In this document: one piece after another, positions 46,663-57,022 of the stretch | Numbering within the stretch: position 1 is the stretch's first letter | Layout of the letters: every line of letters begins with the position of its first letter | Origin: Verticillium longisporum | Taxonomy: Eukaryota > Ascomycota > Sordariomycetes > Glomerellales > Plectosphaerellaceae | DNA: 64,000 bases | Assembly (NCBI GenBank): GCA_019188255.1 | Contig: JAETXT010000010.1 | Location: 3,410,001-3,474,000, forward strand | Reading direction: 5' to 3' | The notes under the pieces: model-generated | What the model saw: the letters and a program-made list of their open reading frames with translations, nothing else | What the model was told of the DNA's origin: nothing | Database searches by the model: none | Made by a program: the position numbers and the translations under genes

Positions 46663-47407
46663 ATGACTGGAATGCCTGCTCCTAGCGTGGTAGAGTTTCT
46701 GCTCGGGCTGACCTTTGACAACGGCTGGACCTCTAACAAACCCATTGAAGAACGGCCCTTTTCCATGACAATCCAAGACATCACGACGATTGGCACCTGG
46801 ACCAAAGACATACTCACGTATGCCCTTCAGCAAGGATATTTTCTTCTAATAGGCAAGACCCGTAGTAAGTCATGAGTGGTAGAAATCTCATGATTGCGAA
46901 AAAGCCTAACTGCGAGTAGATGGGCGTGATGTGTACGGATACGCGTCCTTAGCAGGCGGTGACGCGCCGAACGACACCCACTTGCAATTCAACTACGCGA
47001 CCATTGTGAACGGCACCTACGTCAAGATGGCATTGAGTGATCTCGCGGCTCCTCGAGATGAAGGCGTTACCATCACCGACTTGATCCGGTGCCACGACCA
47101 GTTCGTCATGGACCAGGTGCTTTGTCACAACATCCAAGCCGCCAAATTCATAGTGCAGCACCGCATCAAACAGTTTGCGTCTGGAAAGATGTTGGGTCTC
47201 GGAGTGACTGGATGGATGGATCGCTTCGAGAGAACGGAGTCGCTCAGCATCAAGAAACACCTCCTCGCCAACTTGTTTCCTCCGGCGATCGCCCGGGAAC
47301 TTGGTAAAGTGAAGAGTCGCTTTGGCTATGACATTTGCGACGTCAACGGCCTCGAAGAATTTAAAGACAACTTTTTCGTGATAGCAAAGGGGTGGGAGAA
47401 GCCGTGA
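46663..47407 (+). CDS. Two-exon protein of unknown function beside the transposon block
   Basis: Exons 46663-46864 and 46917-47407 give 230 residues. The 52-nt intron has donor GTAAGT, branch CCTAACTGC and acceptor GCGAG, and splicing restores one frame (KTRIDGRDVYGYASL). That clean intron and the length of the second exon argue for a real gene. There is no signal peptide or membrane segment. The second half is helical in appearance, with a Lys-rich end. I do not recognise a family. It starts 47 bp after the LTR-like repeat, so its promoter may lie in or have been replaced by repeat DNA, and the protein may be 5'-truncated. Confidence 0.55.
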
Positions 47408-48702
47408 AACGAAATGCATCGTCAGATGATGCCTAGTGCTGAATCAGGGACAAGCTGAGCGCGTCACCATAGAACTCGCAGATCATCACGGGAAAGGCTA
47501 TCTACAATGTCGTTAGCCTGGACGAGGTTCCCTGGCACTTTCATTGGCACTTTTATTGGCGAGGTATCTACTCCATGAATCTTGGGCAGCGCATTGCATT
47601 GCTGGCTTACTGAGCGCGATTGCGAGCTGAGTGGGCGGCATTACGGTTGTCTCGAGTTGGGTTAGGTTGAACGGGGCACAGAGCAAGATGCATCGGCGCA
47701 ATCTACTAGCAATAGCTTCAGTCTACTCAAAGAAGTCGATTTATACTCGTATTGGCCAAGAACATTGTCCTTCACATCCGCCGTCGCCTTTTGTGAGTTG
47801 ATATCCCCATCGGCCCGGCGATGGTGCCGTGACGGAGATGAGCCTCCCATCAACAGCTGGGCCTCATATTCTGAGGATTTTGACGCTACATGCTGGATGG
47901 CTGCGCATGGTTCCCATAAGACAAGTTAAATCGAGTTGGACCGTGGAAAAGTTGATGAAGTGTACACTGTCAAGGAGTCAAGACATCAAGTCTCACAATA
48001 TCCCCACTCAACGACACTCAAGGGTTGGTGTCTTGGTGTGATGCAGGGGGACTCAGCTCCTACAAGTCAAATTCGCGCCTCGTGCTGTCTGGCCCTCCCA
48101 GAAGCACCGTCTCCCGTCATGACAGCTGATATCCGAAATGCTCACATCGCGCAAGACGTTTGGACTTGTACTTGGTTAACTTGTTTTTGATTTCAGGATG
48201 AACCTGTCGCCATGAGAATTACTCGATACACCCCTGACATATGGCTTCTTATCAGAGCCCCCACGTTACTCGGCACGCGAACAGATTGAGTAATTGCTCC
48301 CCAACCTCGTGCCCATATCGGCCATCCACCAGCCCATCAGCACAAGCTTGCCCGCGTTGCTTTCTTCTGCCTGCAGGGGTACTCCCCGACGCCACAACGG
48401 CCCGTTAGATGACATGTCCCCGGCGACGAAGCCCCTGATTGTGCTAGTAGGTGATGCCGTTTATCTAGACTACGTCCTCTTTGGCGGTCCTCCGATCTGA
48501 CAGATCGCATTCTCTCCTTCAGCCTCTTCTTCTTCTTCTTCTTTCTCTCTTCAATTGCAGCCCGTCGCATCTCCTGCAGCCTGTCATCGATCCGACTCGT
48601 CGCCATCCCCCCCTCCACCCCGGCTCATCGTCGAAAGAGCGCCCGCAGCCGAAGCAAGCAGTCCACCCACACACCCCAAGGGCCGCCCCGAACGCCCGCA
48701 CG
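47408..48702. other. Intergenic, no gene seen
   Basis: Short open frames only, no recognised domain. A (CTT)n-type pyrimidine tract at about 48523-48550 is in the leader of the next gene and is typical of fungal promoters. Confidence 0.45.
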
Positions 48703-49332
48703 ATGCGCTCGCACCCGTACACGCCCCCACCGCCCCTCCCGTCCGTCCTCGACGAGCTCGCCGCCCTCGCACCGCTGCCGAACCAACGTCCTCGCCGCGC
48801 CTCCTTCGACGACGCCGCCTCCGCCACCGCCGCCGCCCCCTCAGACATACCCCTCGAGGCCCTCGACCCCGAAACGAGCCAGTTGCTGCCGGCGAGGAAA
48901 CGGAGGCACAGGGTGCGCATACAGGGCAAGCTGGCGCTCGTCAGGAGCATATCGACGGCGAACCTATCGGGCAAAGCTGCGGCGCAGGCGTCGGGCAGGG
49001 CGGGCGGGAGTCTCGAGGGGAAGCGCAGCGGGGAGGACGAGGAGCTGTCGCAGACGAGTGATACGGAGGAGGAGGCTCGGGAGGTTGCCGTGCGGGATCA
49101 GCAGCTACGGGGGTACGGGATAGGCGGGGCGGGCAATATCCGTGAGTACGACGCTTGCGGGCAGCCGCCGTGTCACGTTATACTAATCGGGGGTGTAGGG
49201 CGGCCGACGGAGGTGTATGGACTGTCGAGGCCATCGGAAGGGTCTTCGACGAGTGGTGCGGACCGGGGACTGAGGAATTTGCGGCATCTGATCGGGCGCA
49301 TGGGGGACCTTAAAAATAGGGGATCATCTTGA
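48703..49332 (+). CDS. Small Par32/DUF3602-like protein
   Basis: Start ATG 48703 (MRSHPYTPPPPLPSV). Exons 48703-49141 and 49199-49332 give 190 residues. The 57-nt intron has donor GTGAGT, branch TACTAAT and acceptor GTGTAG. Being a multiple of three without a stop, it could also be retained. Splicing creates G-A-G-N-I-R-R-P-T-E-V, close to the Gly-rich GxGGAGNI(R/I) motif of DUF3602 proteins such as yeast Par32, which act in nitrogen/TOR-linked control of ammonium transporters. Assignment rests on this short motif. The rest is disordered: Pro/Ala-rich N-terminus, a basic stretch (ARKRRHRVRIQGK) and an acidic Ser-rich part (EEELSQTSDTEEEA-like), which suggests phosphorylation. Confidence 0.65.
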   Translation: MRSHPYTPPPPLPSVLDELAALAPLPNQRPRRASFDDAASATAAAPSDIPLEALDPETSQLLPARKRRHRVRIQGKLALVRSISTANLSGKAAAQASGRAGGSLEGKRSGEDEELSQTSDTEEEAREVAVRDQQLRGYGIGGAGNIREYDACGQPPCHVILIGGVGRPTEVYGLSRPSEGSSTSGADRGLRNLRHLIGRMGDLKNRGSS

Positions 49333-49774
49333 AGGTGTCATGAATTGGGCGTGCTGAAAGGTCCGCGTTGATGCGTGTTCTGCCATCTGCGCCTTTTCCC
49401 ATATCGTGCAACACCATGTGAGCAGCCGGCCTTGTGCCTAGCGAGGGCTCTGTCGGGTGCTGGTCACCAAAAGTGGTCATTCTCCCATGAACCTCATTAT
49501 CGACCGTCCCATGCTCGTCAAGCTGGTTTCAAAGCACAACCGGCTTTACTCAGTCTCAACCAAGGACACAGTCAAATACTGTCATCACGACTAGCACTTC
49601 AGTACCATTCTCTTTGTATTTGAACGACTCGGTTAATTCTCTATGGAGGCGGGGGGTTGCATGTGCTATGGAAACCAACCCAGCACAAACTAGATCCCGT
49701 CCCTGTTCTGCTATACCAGAGAATGATGCAAAGAGCCAATGCCCCCTTAGCTATTTACTAGGTCGTGCTAGCAC
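49333..49774. other. Convergent intergenic region
   Basis: Between the 3' ends of the Par32-like gene and the sugar transporter; should hold both 3' untranslated regions. No gene seen. Confidence 0.4.
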
Positions 49775-51824
49775 TTACATAGCCCGAGTGTTGTTTCCAG
49801 GAGTCTCAGCCTGGTCCACCTGAGCAACAGTAGGCGTCTCACTGATCTCCTTCCGGTCGCTCCGAGATCCATTGTCAACCGAGGCAGTCTCGTTGTCCTT
49901 GGCCCGGAGAGGCTCGGTCATGCCGAACAGCTCGTTCATCGACTCAAGGCTGAGACCCTTGGTCTCGGGGATGAAGAACCAGCAGAAGACAACCATGACA
50001 ACACACCAGCCGGCGAAGAAGATGTAGGTGCCGAAACCGCCGACTCCGAGGTTGACAAGCATGGGCGGCACAGCCCTCGAGACCACAAAGTTGAACAGCC
50101 ACTGCGTGGCAGCGGCGTACGAGACGTTGGTGGCACGGAGACGGGTGGTCGCAATCTCGGAAACGTAGATCCAGCAGACGGGGCCCCATCCGAACTGGAA
50201 GAGCGAGGCAAAGAGGAAGATGCAGATGAGGGCAACGTAGCCGGCGGCAGACACGTCCTCTTCAGAATTGGGGTCGGGCTGTGTAACGCGGATGAAGATG
50301 GCGATGTAGAGCATCATTCCGGCCATGGCGATACCGGTCCAGATGAGAGAGCGGCGGCGGCCAAGGGAGTCGGCGACAAAGATGAGGAAGACAACGACGG
50401 CAATGAGCTTGACGAGGCCGTAGATACCTGTATTATCTTCAATCAGCGGAGAAATGCAGGTTGACCAGTTTCGTTACATACCAGTAGCAAAGAGCTCGTT
50501 CGACTCGCCCCTGACGCCAAGACTGTTGAAGATCATGGGCGCGTAGTAGTTGATTGCGTTCGTGCCTGATAGGTCCCAGTTAGCCCAAACAATAGAAGAG
50601 TGTTGCTGTTCTTGAACATACCCGTCATTTGCTGGAAGAACATGAGAAGGATACTGATGATGGCACGGCGTCTGTTGGCGGGAATCGTCCACATCTCGCG
50701 CTGCAGAGACCACCAGGTAGTGCCATCAAGAAGGAGGTTCTCCTCCTCAATCGAAGCCTTGATGGCAGCAAACTCGTTGGCGACGTAAGGGTGAGTGGGA
50801 GGCAGGGCACGGATCGTGGACAGAACCGACATGGCCTCTTCCCAGCGATCTTGTTTGGCGAGATGGCGAGGACTTTCGTTGCAAAGCCACATGCTGATCA
50901 TCAAAAGCAGAGGAGGAATGGCTTGGAAGACCAGTGGGATGAGGAAACGAGCCTGACCAGAGATGTGCTGGATGCAGCCGTAGTTGATCCAGTAAGCCAG
51001 GAAGATGCCGAAAACGATGAAGAGCTGGTAGATGCCGGTAAGACCACCACGAATAGCACGAGGAGCGTTCTCGGCAACGTAGAGAGGGTTGACCATGGAC
51101 GCAAAGCCGGTGCCGAATCCAGAGACGAACCTGCAAACGTTAGTACCGTTACTCGCCTAGGACCGCCACCACAATCTAGAGTGCTGTCTTCTTACCTGCC
51201 AATGTACATGGGTGCGAGATGACCGGAAGCCGCAGCTTGCAGAATCACACCGATGAGAGAGATACCACCAGCACCCCAGATGAGAACGGGTCGGCGGCCG
51301 AAGCGGTCAGCAGCGTGAGCCGCGAGGAGGGCGCCAAGGAAACATCCGGCCTGGAGAGTGCTGACGATGTTGGCACTCAGGTTGGCCCGCTGGTTATCTG
51401 TGGCGTACTCCGGGCTCAGTCGGTACAGGCTGCAGGATGTAAGTGTAAGCTTGTGACCACTAACTCAACAGCTCGGGAATCAACCTACTCCTGGAATTCA
51501 GGCATTCTCAAGACACCACCAATGGCTCCAGTGTCGACTCCAAAAATCAAACCGCCGAAACAAGCCTGCAGTGGGGTTAGTCGAGAGAACGAGGATACGG
51601 CTATGGATAGCTAGCACTCAGACAAAGCACACTCGGCGGCAGCACACAACCGACAGTTCTGTGGCATCTGCGCTCCCGCTCTGTCTGCTCGTCACCACAC
51701 CGCCGGAGAGGAATGATTCTCAAACACATACCGAGCAAGCAAGAGCAAAAGCCCTCCATCCGTAAATCTCGGGGGGGTCCTCTTTCATGGCGTCATTTTT
51801 GACGATCTTCTGCATGAGACCCAT
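49775..51824 (-). CDS. MFS sugar transporter (hexose/quinate permease type)
   Basis: Six exons on the minus strand: 51824-51732, 51565-51489, 51429-51196, 51130-50622, 50565-50482 and 50427-49775, together 549 residues, all in one frame. Motifs of the sugar-porter family are present: GVDTGAIGG in the first membrane segment, [10 protein letters not shown] in the loop after segment 2, [23 protein letters not shown] after the middle loop, DSLGRRRSL, and PETKGLSLE after segment 12. The cytosolic tail is acidic and Ser/Thr-rich. It is a plasma-membrane importer, probably proton-driven; these motifs do not decide between hexose, pentose and quinate. Introns are 54-65 nt except the first (166 nt). 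All junctions have GT-AG ends. Confidence 0.92.
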
Positions 51825-51991
51825 GATGGCGGCTCGAGGTGTTCGTGCAACCGCGATGAAAGTCGACCAGGTGTTTCAAAGCTCAGATAATGTAGCGTAA
51901 TGAGTTGGTCCGGCTTTTGGGATACTGCGGGTACAGGATCTGACGAAGCATGGGATCGAAAACATGACACACAATTCGGTCGGCTGCCGTC

Positions 51992-52000
51992 CTTTATACC
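51992..52000 (-). promoter_or_regulatory. Candidate TATA box of the sugar transporter
   Basis: Minus-strand CGGGTATAAAGGACGG about 170 bp upstream of ATG 51824. Confidence 0.4.
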
Positions 52001-53874
52001 CGCCGATAATGCTACGTCTGACAGTCTGTGGACGACTGTTAGGGATAAAAGCAATGCCGATCCCACCACTTGAGCCAGCAAATGGGTTGTCCACGCGAAA
52101 TTCAGCCCATGGGTAATGCGGCGCAAGCGTGAGAAATGGAGTCGTTGGGTGCATGGTCAAGCATTGGCATGCATTGGCAAACGAGCTTGGCTGTTGAGCA
52201 CCATGGTGCTAGGTGGGCTCCAGGCATTTTTAGGTCGCGAGCCAAGATCAAACAAGAAATATCAATGGTGGAGAGCCCCCATGGGGTACTCACGCCCAGC
52301 ATTGCTGTTTCCCCAGCCAAGAGCCCAAGATGGTTGAATTATCCTCCACTAATCAGACCGCGCCGTCGTCGTCGACGGTGTTGGGATATTCTCACCTCCG
52401 CGATTGAGCCGCTCGGGCCCGCGCCCCGGGGGGTTTGCCCATAATCCTTTCCCCCGCCAACTAGCGTCGGGTCTCCGCCTCCGGGCATGAGCAGAACCGC
52501 CCGAGGTACAGAGGTTGGTACACCGCATTTCCGAGGAACCCGGTGGTCCATCTCGCTTTTCCGGCATGCTCTCGATGTATCTTGTCACAGCGTCGTACAC
52601 TTGGTAGTAGCGAAACCCTAAAAGCTCCGGCCAAGATTGGCAGATCTGAGGTCACATCGAAGGCATCCATTGAGGCGAAAGTCTACGACTGCCCCCCGTG
52701 TGAGACCTGGGATGGCTAAATGACAAGACCAAAGCCGTGATTGGAGGACCGATGTCTCCAGGTTGTCGTAAGCCTTGCCTTGTCCCGTGAAGCATGCACG
52801 TATCAATACCATTCCAAGCCTTCTAGATCGCCTTGTCAACAGAGGGGCTAGTACTCTTGCTGGTATGTTATGAGTTCTGTCATTGCTTGCTTTGACGAGA
52901 GGACGTCGACAAGACTCTCTCATCTGGACCGGTATCGCCATGGCCGGAATGATGCTCTACATGAGCAATAATACCAGGGGAATAGATTGCAAATTATGAG
53001 GGCACCTCAGTCACTTGATCGCAAGCCTGAGCCTGCTATTGCTGCAGGGCATTCCCATGTCTGTCCATCCCCGGAAAAATGTGAAAAGAAATCAAGGTTT
53101 AAGGTCTGGACTATATGCCGTGTGGTTGGTGAAAGTAAAGCTTAGTGTGCAGCAAGTGACACGCAAGGAAGGGTCTTAACCCTCTGAAACATGGAATCCT
53201 TTCCCTGCACCCTGAACTCTGTCAAGCGTGTAATCATTACGACTGCGGCGACCAAACGACGGGAAGAATATCGTGCGAACCTCACCTTGCCCGATCTGCC
53301 ATGGGTGTATCCATATCTCCAGATATGGATACAGCTTGGAAGCCATTATTATACAATCCCGTACCTTCACATTGATATCATGAGTGATACTTAACATACT
53401 TTATCTTGCATAGCTTTCCATACGAGCCTCTCCGAGATCGTGACCGATGTCAGCCTCAATTCCGTCTGCACTGGTCTGCATGGATTGCTTAGGTAGGTGC
53501 AGGTCAAGACCAGTCGACAGGCAGCAAACCTCGACTGGAGACAGTAGACCGAATAATGGTCAAGAAGATGATGATATGTTTAACAATAATGGTCAAGATA
53601 TCAGAGACGACTGCGATAAAGTCTGGCTGCGGCGGCTTGAAAGCGCCACAGGCGAAGGAAGGTCGTGGTGAAGCAGCAAAAGCTATCAGTAGCCACCACT
53701 ATTACAGTCAGCATCTGGAGGAAATAGACCACATTCTCTACGCGTCAAACCGTGTTGAAATAATCATGCGATAATCTTGGAACCCAGCGTACTGCCGCTC
53801 TTGCAACCTGGAAGCCCAGTAGACGAGACGACAAAAGACAAAAAGAAGTCTCATACGAGATGCGTCAGGAATTG
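52001..53874. other. Intergenic, no gene seen
   Basis: Upstream of the sugar transporter. Short overlapping frames only, none with a recognisable domain. A second, exact-looking piece of transporter-like sequence (about 52914-52965, minus-read CATGGCCGGAATGATGCTCTACAT) echoes 50302-50325; see findings. Confidence 0.4.
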
Positions 53875-53947
53875 AGCCCAACGGGGGGCTCGAACCCCCA
53901 ACCTTGAGATTAAGAGTCTCACGCTCTACCGATTGAGCTAGCCGGGC
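53875..53947 (-). tRNA. tRNA-Lys (CTT)
   Basis: 73 nt on the minus strand that folds as a cloverleaf: acceptor GCCCGGC/GTTGGGC, D arm GCTC...GAGC, anticodon arm TGAGA-CTCTTAA-TCTCA with anticodon CTT (Lys), T arm GGGGG-TTCGAGC-CCCCC, discriminator T. The A box (TAGCTCAATCGG) and B box (GGTTCGAGCCC) internal promoters are present. No intron. Confidence 0.97.
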
Positions 53948-55792
53948 AGGCAGGTTGCTTATTGTTGAAACCGGCATGTCGGACCGTAATGATGTAGTAG
54001 AATCTGGGGCATGGAAGAGTTTTCGGCTGTCAGGTGGGCCTCCGACTGCGGTGTTTTCGTGCTCCCGCGAATCGCGCCATCGCCGGGTGGATTCGGTCAC
54101 CCTGCTAACTGGCGGCGGCGTTTGACGTTTGGTCAATAGCTTTGATGGGAATGTCCGATGCGACCGACGGTTGAGCTTCCTTCTGTGAGTCACAGCGTGC
54201 GTTCGCGGTTGAAAGATCTCGCAGCAGCTGGACAGGAAAAGGCTCATTTGCATCCAGCCCTCCACGCTCTTGAAGCCCGTCAAGTGGTGGCTGACTTCAA
54301 GCTCTGTTGCACCCTACCAGTCCTCCGGACGTCGCCATAATGCGTCCGCGGGTATTTTTGTCGCTGGTAGTTTCTGTAGCAGCCCTGGTGAATTGGATTG
54401 CCAAGGCTCAAATGTAGCGTACCTACGGTACTCATGGCGGTTGCGCAGTATCACAGCGCGGATCAAGTCGTCACATCTCATCCCGTAGAAGGCTACCTCA
54501 AATGGGCCTGCTAGGTTTTGATCATTGTTGTCGACAGACAGCCTGCTCCTGATGAACTGCATCATTCTAGCCTCCTTCCCAGCTCGTTTCCAAGTTCTAG
54601 GGAAATCAACTGACGACCTGAGGCCCCTCAAGTGTCCGCGGTACTTGATGATTCGCATGTGCTGTGCATCTTGGCTCTCAGTCCGGACCAATAGCCTCGA
54701 ACGGTATCCATTCTGCCAGAATAGATGCACCGCTGCCAAGCGCCGCCACCAGCTTTTGACACGAGACCTAGGCAGCTTCTGGTACGTTCATCATGCGCAA
54801 ATGCCACTTCGTGTTCATCCATCTCAACAATTGTCTTCGGTAGGTTCTCGACGCCTCATGGATCTCTTTTTCTTGCTTTCCAGCGCCTCGTACTCATGGC
54901 CTAGAATTGGCTCGTTGTCGGGCGAGCGTCTTTCAGCTTCAGCCGCATTCACGAGAGGTCAGGATCCAGTGTCAAGAGTCCTCGCCTGTGACAGCGCTTG
55001 AGCGGTCCGCCATCACGCTTCACAATCCTGTTGTTGGACATGGTTGAGCCTCACTGAGCCTTAATTGAGCCTCCCGTCGGTGCCCTCCGCTGTCGCGAAA
55101 TTGGCATACAGGCGATGCGGTCCTCCCTGGCGGTTCAGTTTAATTGGCACGGCCTGGAACGTGCTGGCGGCCGCCCATGACGAGAATCACACCACACTCG
55201 CAGACGCCCGGGAAAAGCGTGATCGGGCGTATTGCCTGCGGTCCTCGCCGGGAAACAGCCCTAAAAAAAGATGCTCAATGAGCCTAAGAAGCGGGCGGGA
55301 GATCCGTAGTCTCCAGAACCAGCCCCCCTAGCACGACCTAATCAACATTAGCCAGCGAGAAACGGGCGGCCATCACGTCCGCTGGTTATGGCCGCTCCAG
55401 GCCTCTGGGCGCTGCTTTTGGGCTAATAACCCCTTGAAAGTGCCGTGACTTATTCGTCCTCGGACGTGCTTCGACGCCTATGCATCTTACAGAGAGGCAT
55501 AGCCCCTAGAAGGCGCCAGCAACACGGGCTGGGCCGACGACTCATTAGCCTGAAGCATCTCTGCGCTGACACAAGGTGGTATGATTCTACGGACTACGAA
55601 GAATGGTTTCAGTCTAGTAATCCTCGCAAACGAACAGAATAAAAGCATGAAGGTGCAGGGCAATATGGGCACTCTGTATGTACGGTCTCTTCAACATTCA
55701 AACATCTCAGTACATTTGTACATCAATTGACGACACAGCGTCAATCAAATCCCTACAGCCACTTCCACAATCAATTGACCTGAGACACAACC
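53948..55792. other. Intergenic with doubtful frames
   Basis: On the minus strand an open frame 54739-54314 continues in the same frame beyond a TAG at 54314-54316 down to about 53980. I found no start context, introns or homology that would make it a gene. Otherwise nothing recognisable; the right end is the promoter of the aquaporin. Confidence 0.35.
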
Positions 55793-57022
55793 ATGGCGAC
55801 CATGACATCGCCACCAACCCCACCACTACCAGCGCACCATCACTTCGCGCCAGACATGGATGATTCCATGGAGCACCTTCCTCTCAATGCGACGGCGTCT
55901 TGGAAATTCCCCAGGACCGACAGTGCTCACACCCTGATACCTCTCTCGACGATCCCCACAGCGGTCGATCACGATGGCCACGGCCATGGCCATGACCACG
56001 ATCATGATAACGCTGCGGCAGAGACCGACTTGACCGACGCTGCGGCTCGATGGCTGAAGCGCTCGGAACCCACCTATAGACCCATCTCGGAGCGGCGTCT
56101 CAGGTTTGAGAGTCGACGTCCGACATGGCTTCGGGAATGCATCGCTGAAGCGATTGGTGTCTTCATCTTTGTCCTCTGCGGCATCTCCTCCATCACCAGC
56201 TTCACCCTCCACCAATCCGACGACCTCGGCGTCACTGCCTTCGGATCCATCTTCCAGATCGGATGGGCGTTTGCTGTCGGCGTCGCCATTGCCGTCATCA
56301 CCTGTGGTCCCACCTCGGGCGGCCACTTCAACCCGGCCATCACCCTCGCCATGGCCTTTTGGCAGGATTTCCCCTGGCGCAAGGTTCCCTACTACATCTT
56401 CTCGCAGATCCTCGGTGGCTTTACCGCCGCCCTTCTTGTCGTCTGCATGTATTACACCAAATTTCAGCACCTCGCCGACGAACTGATAGCTGCTGGCAAG
56501 CCCCTCGTCGGCGGTGGTTCGCCAGCGTCTTGTCTCGCGCCCATGCCCCACGACGACCAGACTCTTGGCTACGTCTTTGCTGCCGAGTTCTTCTCCGACG
56601 CCTTCATCGGCCTCGCCATCTGGGCCGCCCTCGACCCCGCGAACCCCTTCATCCAGCCAGCCGGCCTGCCCTTCGTCATCGGCCTCGCCTACGCTAGCAT
56701 GATCTGGGGCTTCGGCAGCCTGACCCTCAGCACGAACCTCGCGAGGGATCTCGGTCCGCGCAAGGTCGCCGCCATTTTCTGGGGACGCGAGGCTTTCACG
56801 GACCACTCGTACGCGCCCATTGGCATGCTTGTCAATGTGCCCGCCACGCTGCTTGCCACGGCCGTGTACGAGCTGTGCATGCGCGACAGCTTTGCTATTA
56901 TTGCGAAGGGACATGCACGCCACCGTGACGGTGACGAGGGGCTGTACCGCCATATGAGTCGGTGCGGCATGTTAGATGAGGAGAGGGGGTATTTGCAGCA
57001 TGTTACTACCCATCGGGATTGA
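55793..57022 (+). CDS. Aquaglyceroporin (MIP family)
   Basis: 409 residues, no intron, ATG in good context (ACAACCATGG). The N-terminal ~100 residues are cytosolic, with a His/Asp/Gly run (HDGHGHGHDHDHD, about 62-74). Six membrane segments follow from LRECIAEAIGVFIFVLCG. The first pore motif is GGHFNPAITLA with NPA at 180-182. The second is STNLARDLGPR, with N-L-A at 315-317 in place of NPA. The Asp after the second motif marks the glycerol-conducting branch. Expected role: passive glycerol/water passage across the plasma membrane or an internal membrane. The Pro to Leu change in the second motif occurs in some fungal MIPs and could alter selectivity. Confidence 0.92.
   Translation: MATMTSPPTPPLPAHHHFAPDMDDSMEHLPLNATASWKFPRTDSAHTLIPLSTIPTAVDHDGHGHGHDHDHDNAAAETDLTDAAARWLKRSEPTYRPISERRLRFESRRPTWLRECIAEAIGVFIFVLCGISSITSFTLHQSDDLGVTAFGSIFQIGWAFAVGVAIAVITCGPTSGGHFNPAITLAMAFWQDFPWRKVPYYIFSQILGGFTAALLVVCMYYTKFQHLADELIAAGKPLVGGGSPASCLAPMPHDDQTLGYVFAAEFFSDAFIGLAIWAALDPANPFIQPAGLPFVIGLAYASMIWGFGSLTLSTNLARDLGPRKVAAIFWGREAFTDHSYAPIGMLVNVPATLLATAVYELCMRDSFAIIAKGHARHRDGDEGLYRHMSRCGMLDEERGYLQHVTTHRD

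Noticed and set aside
53980..54739. Minus-strand frame of ~250 codons with one internal TAG
   Set aside because: No recognisable domain, no plausible intron over the stop, and the tRNA lies just beyond it; not listed as a gene.
55826..56953. 375-codon minus-strand frame opposite the aquaporin
   Set aside because: Antisense shadow of a GC-rich coding sequence; the plus strand encodes a complete MIP channel.
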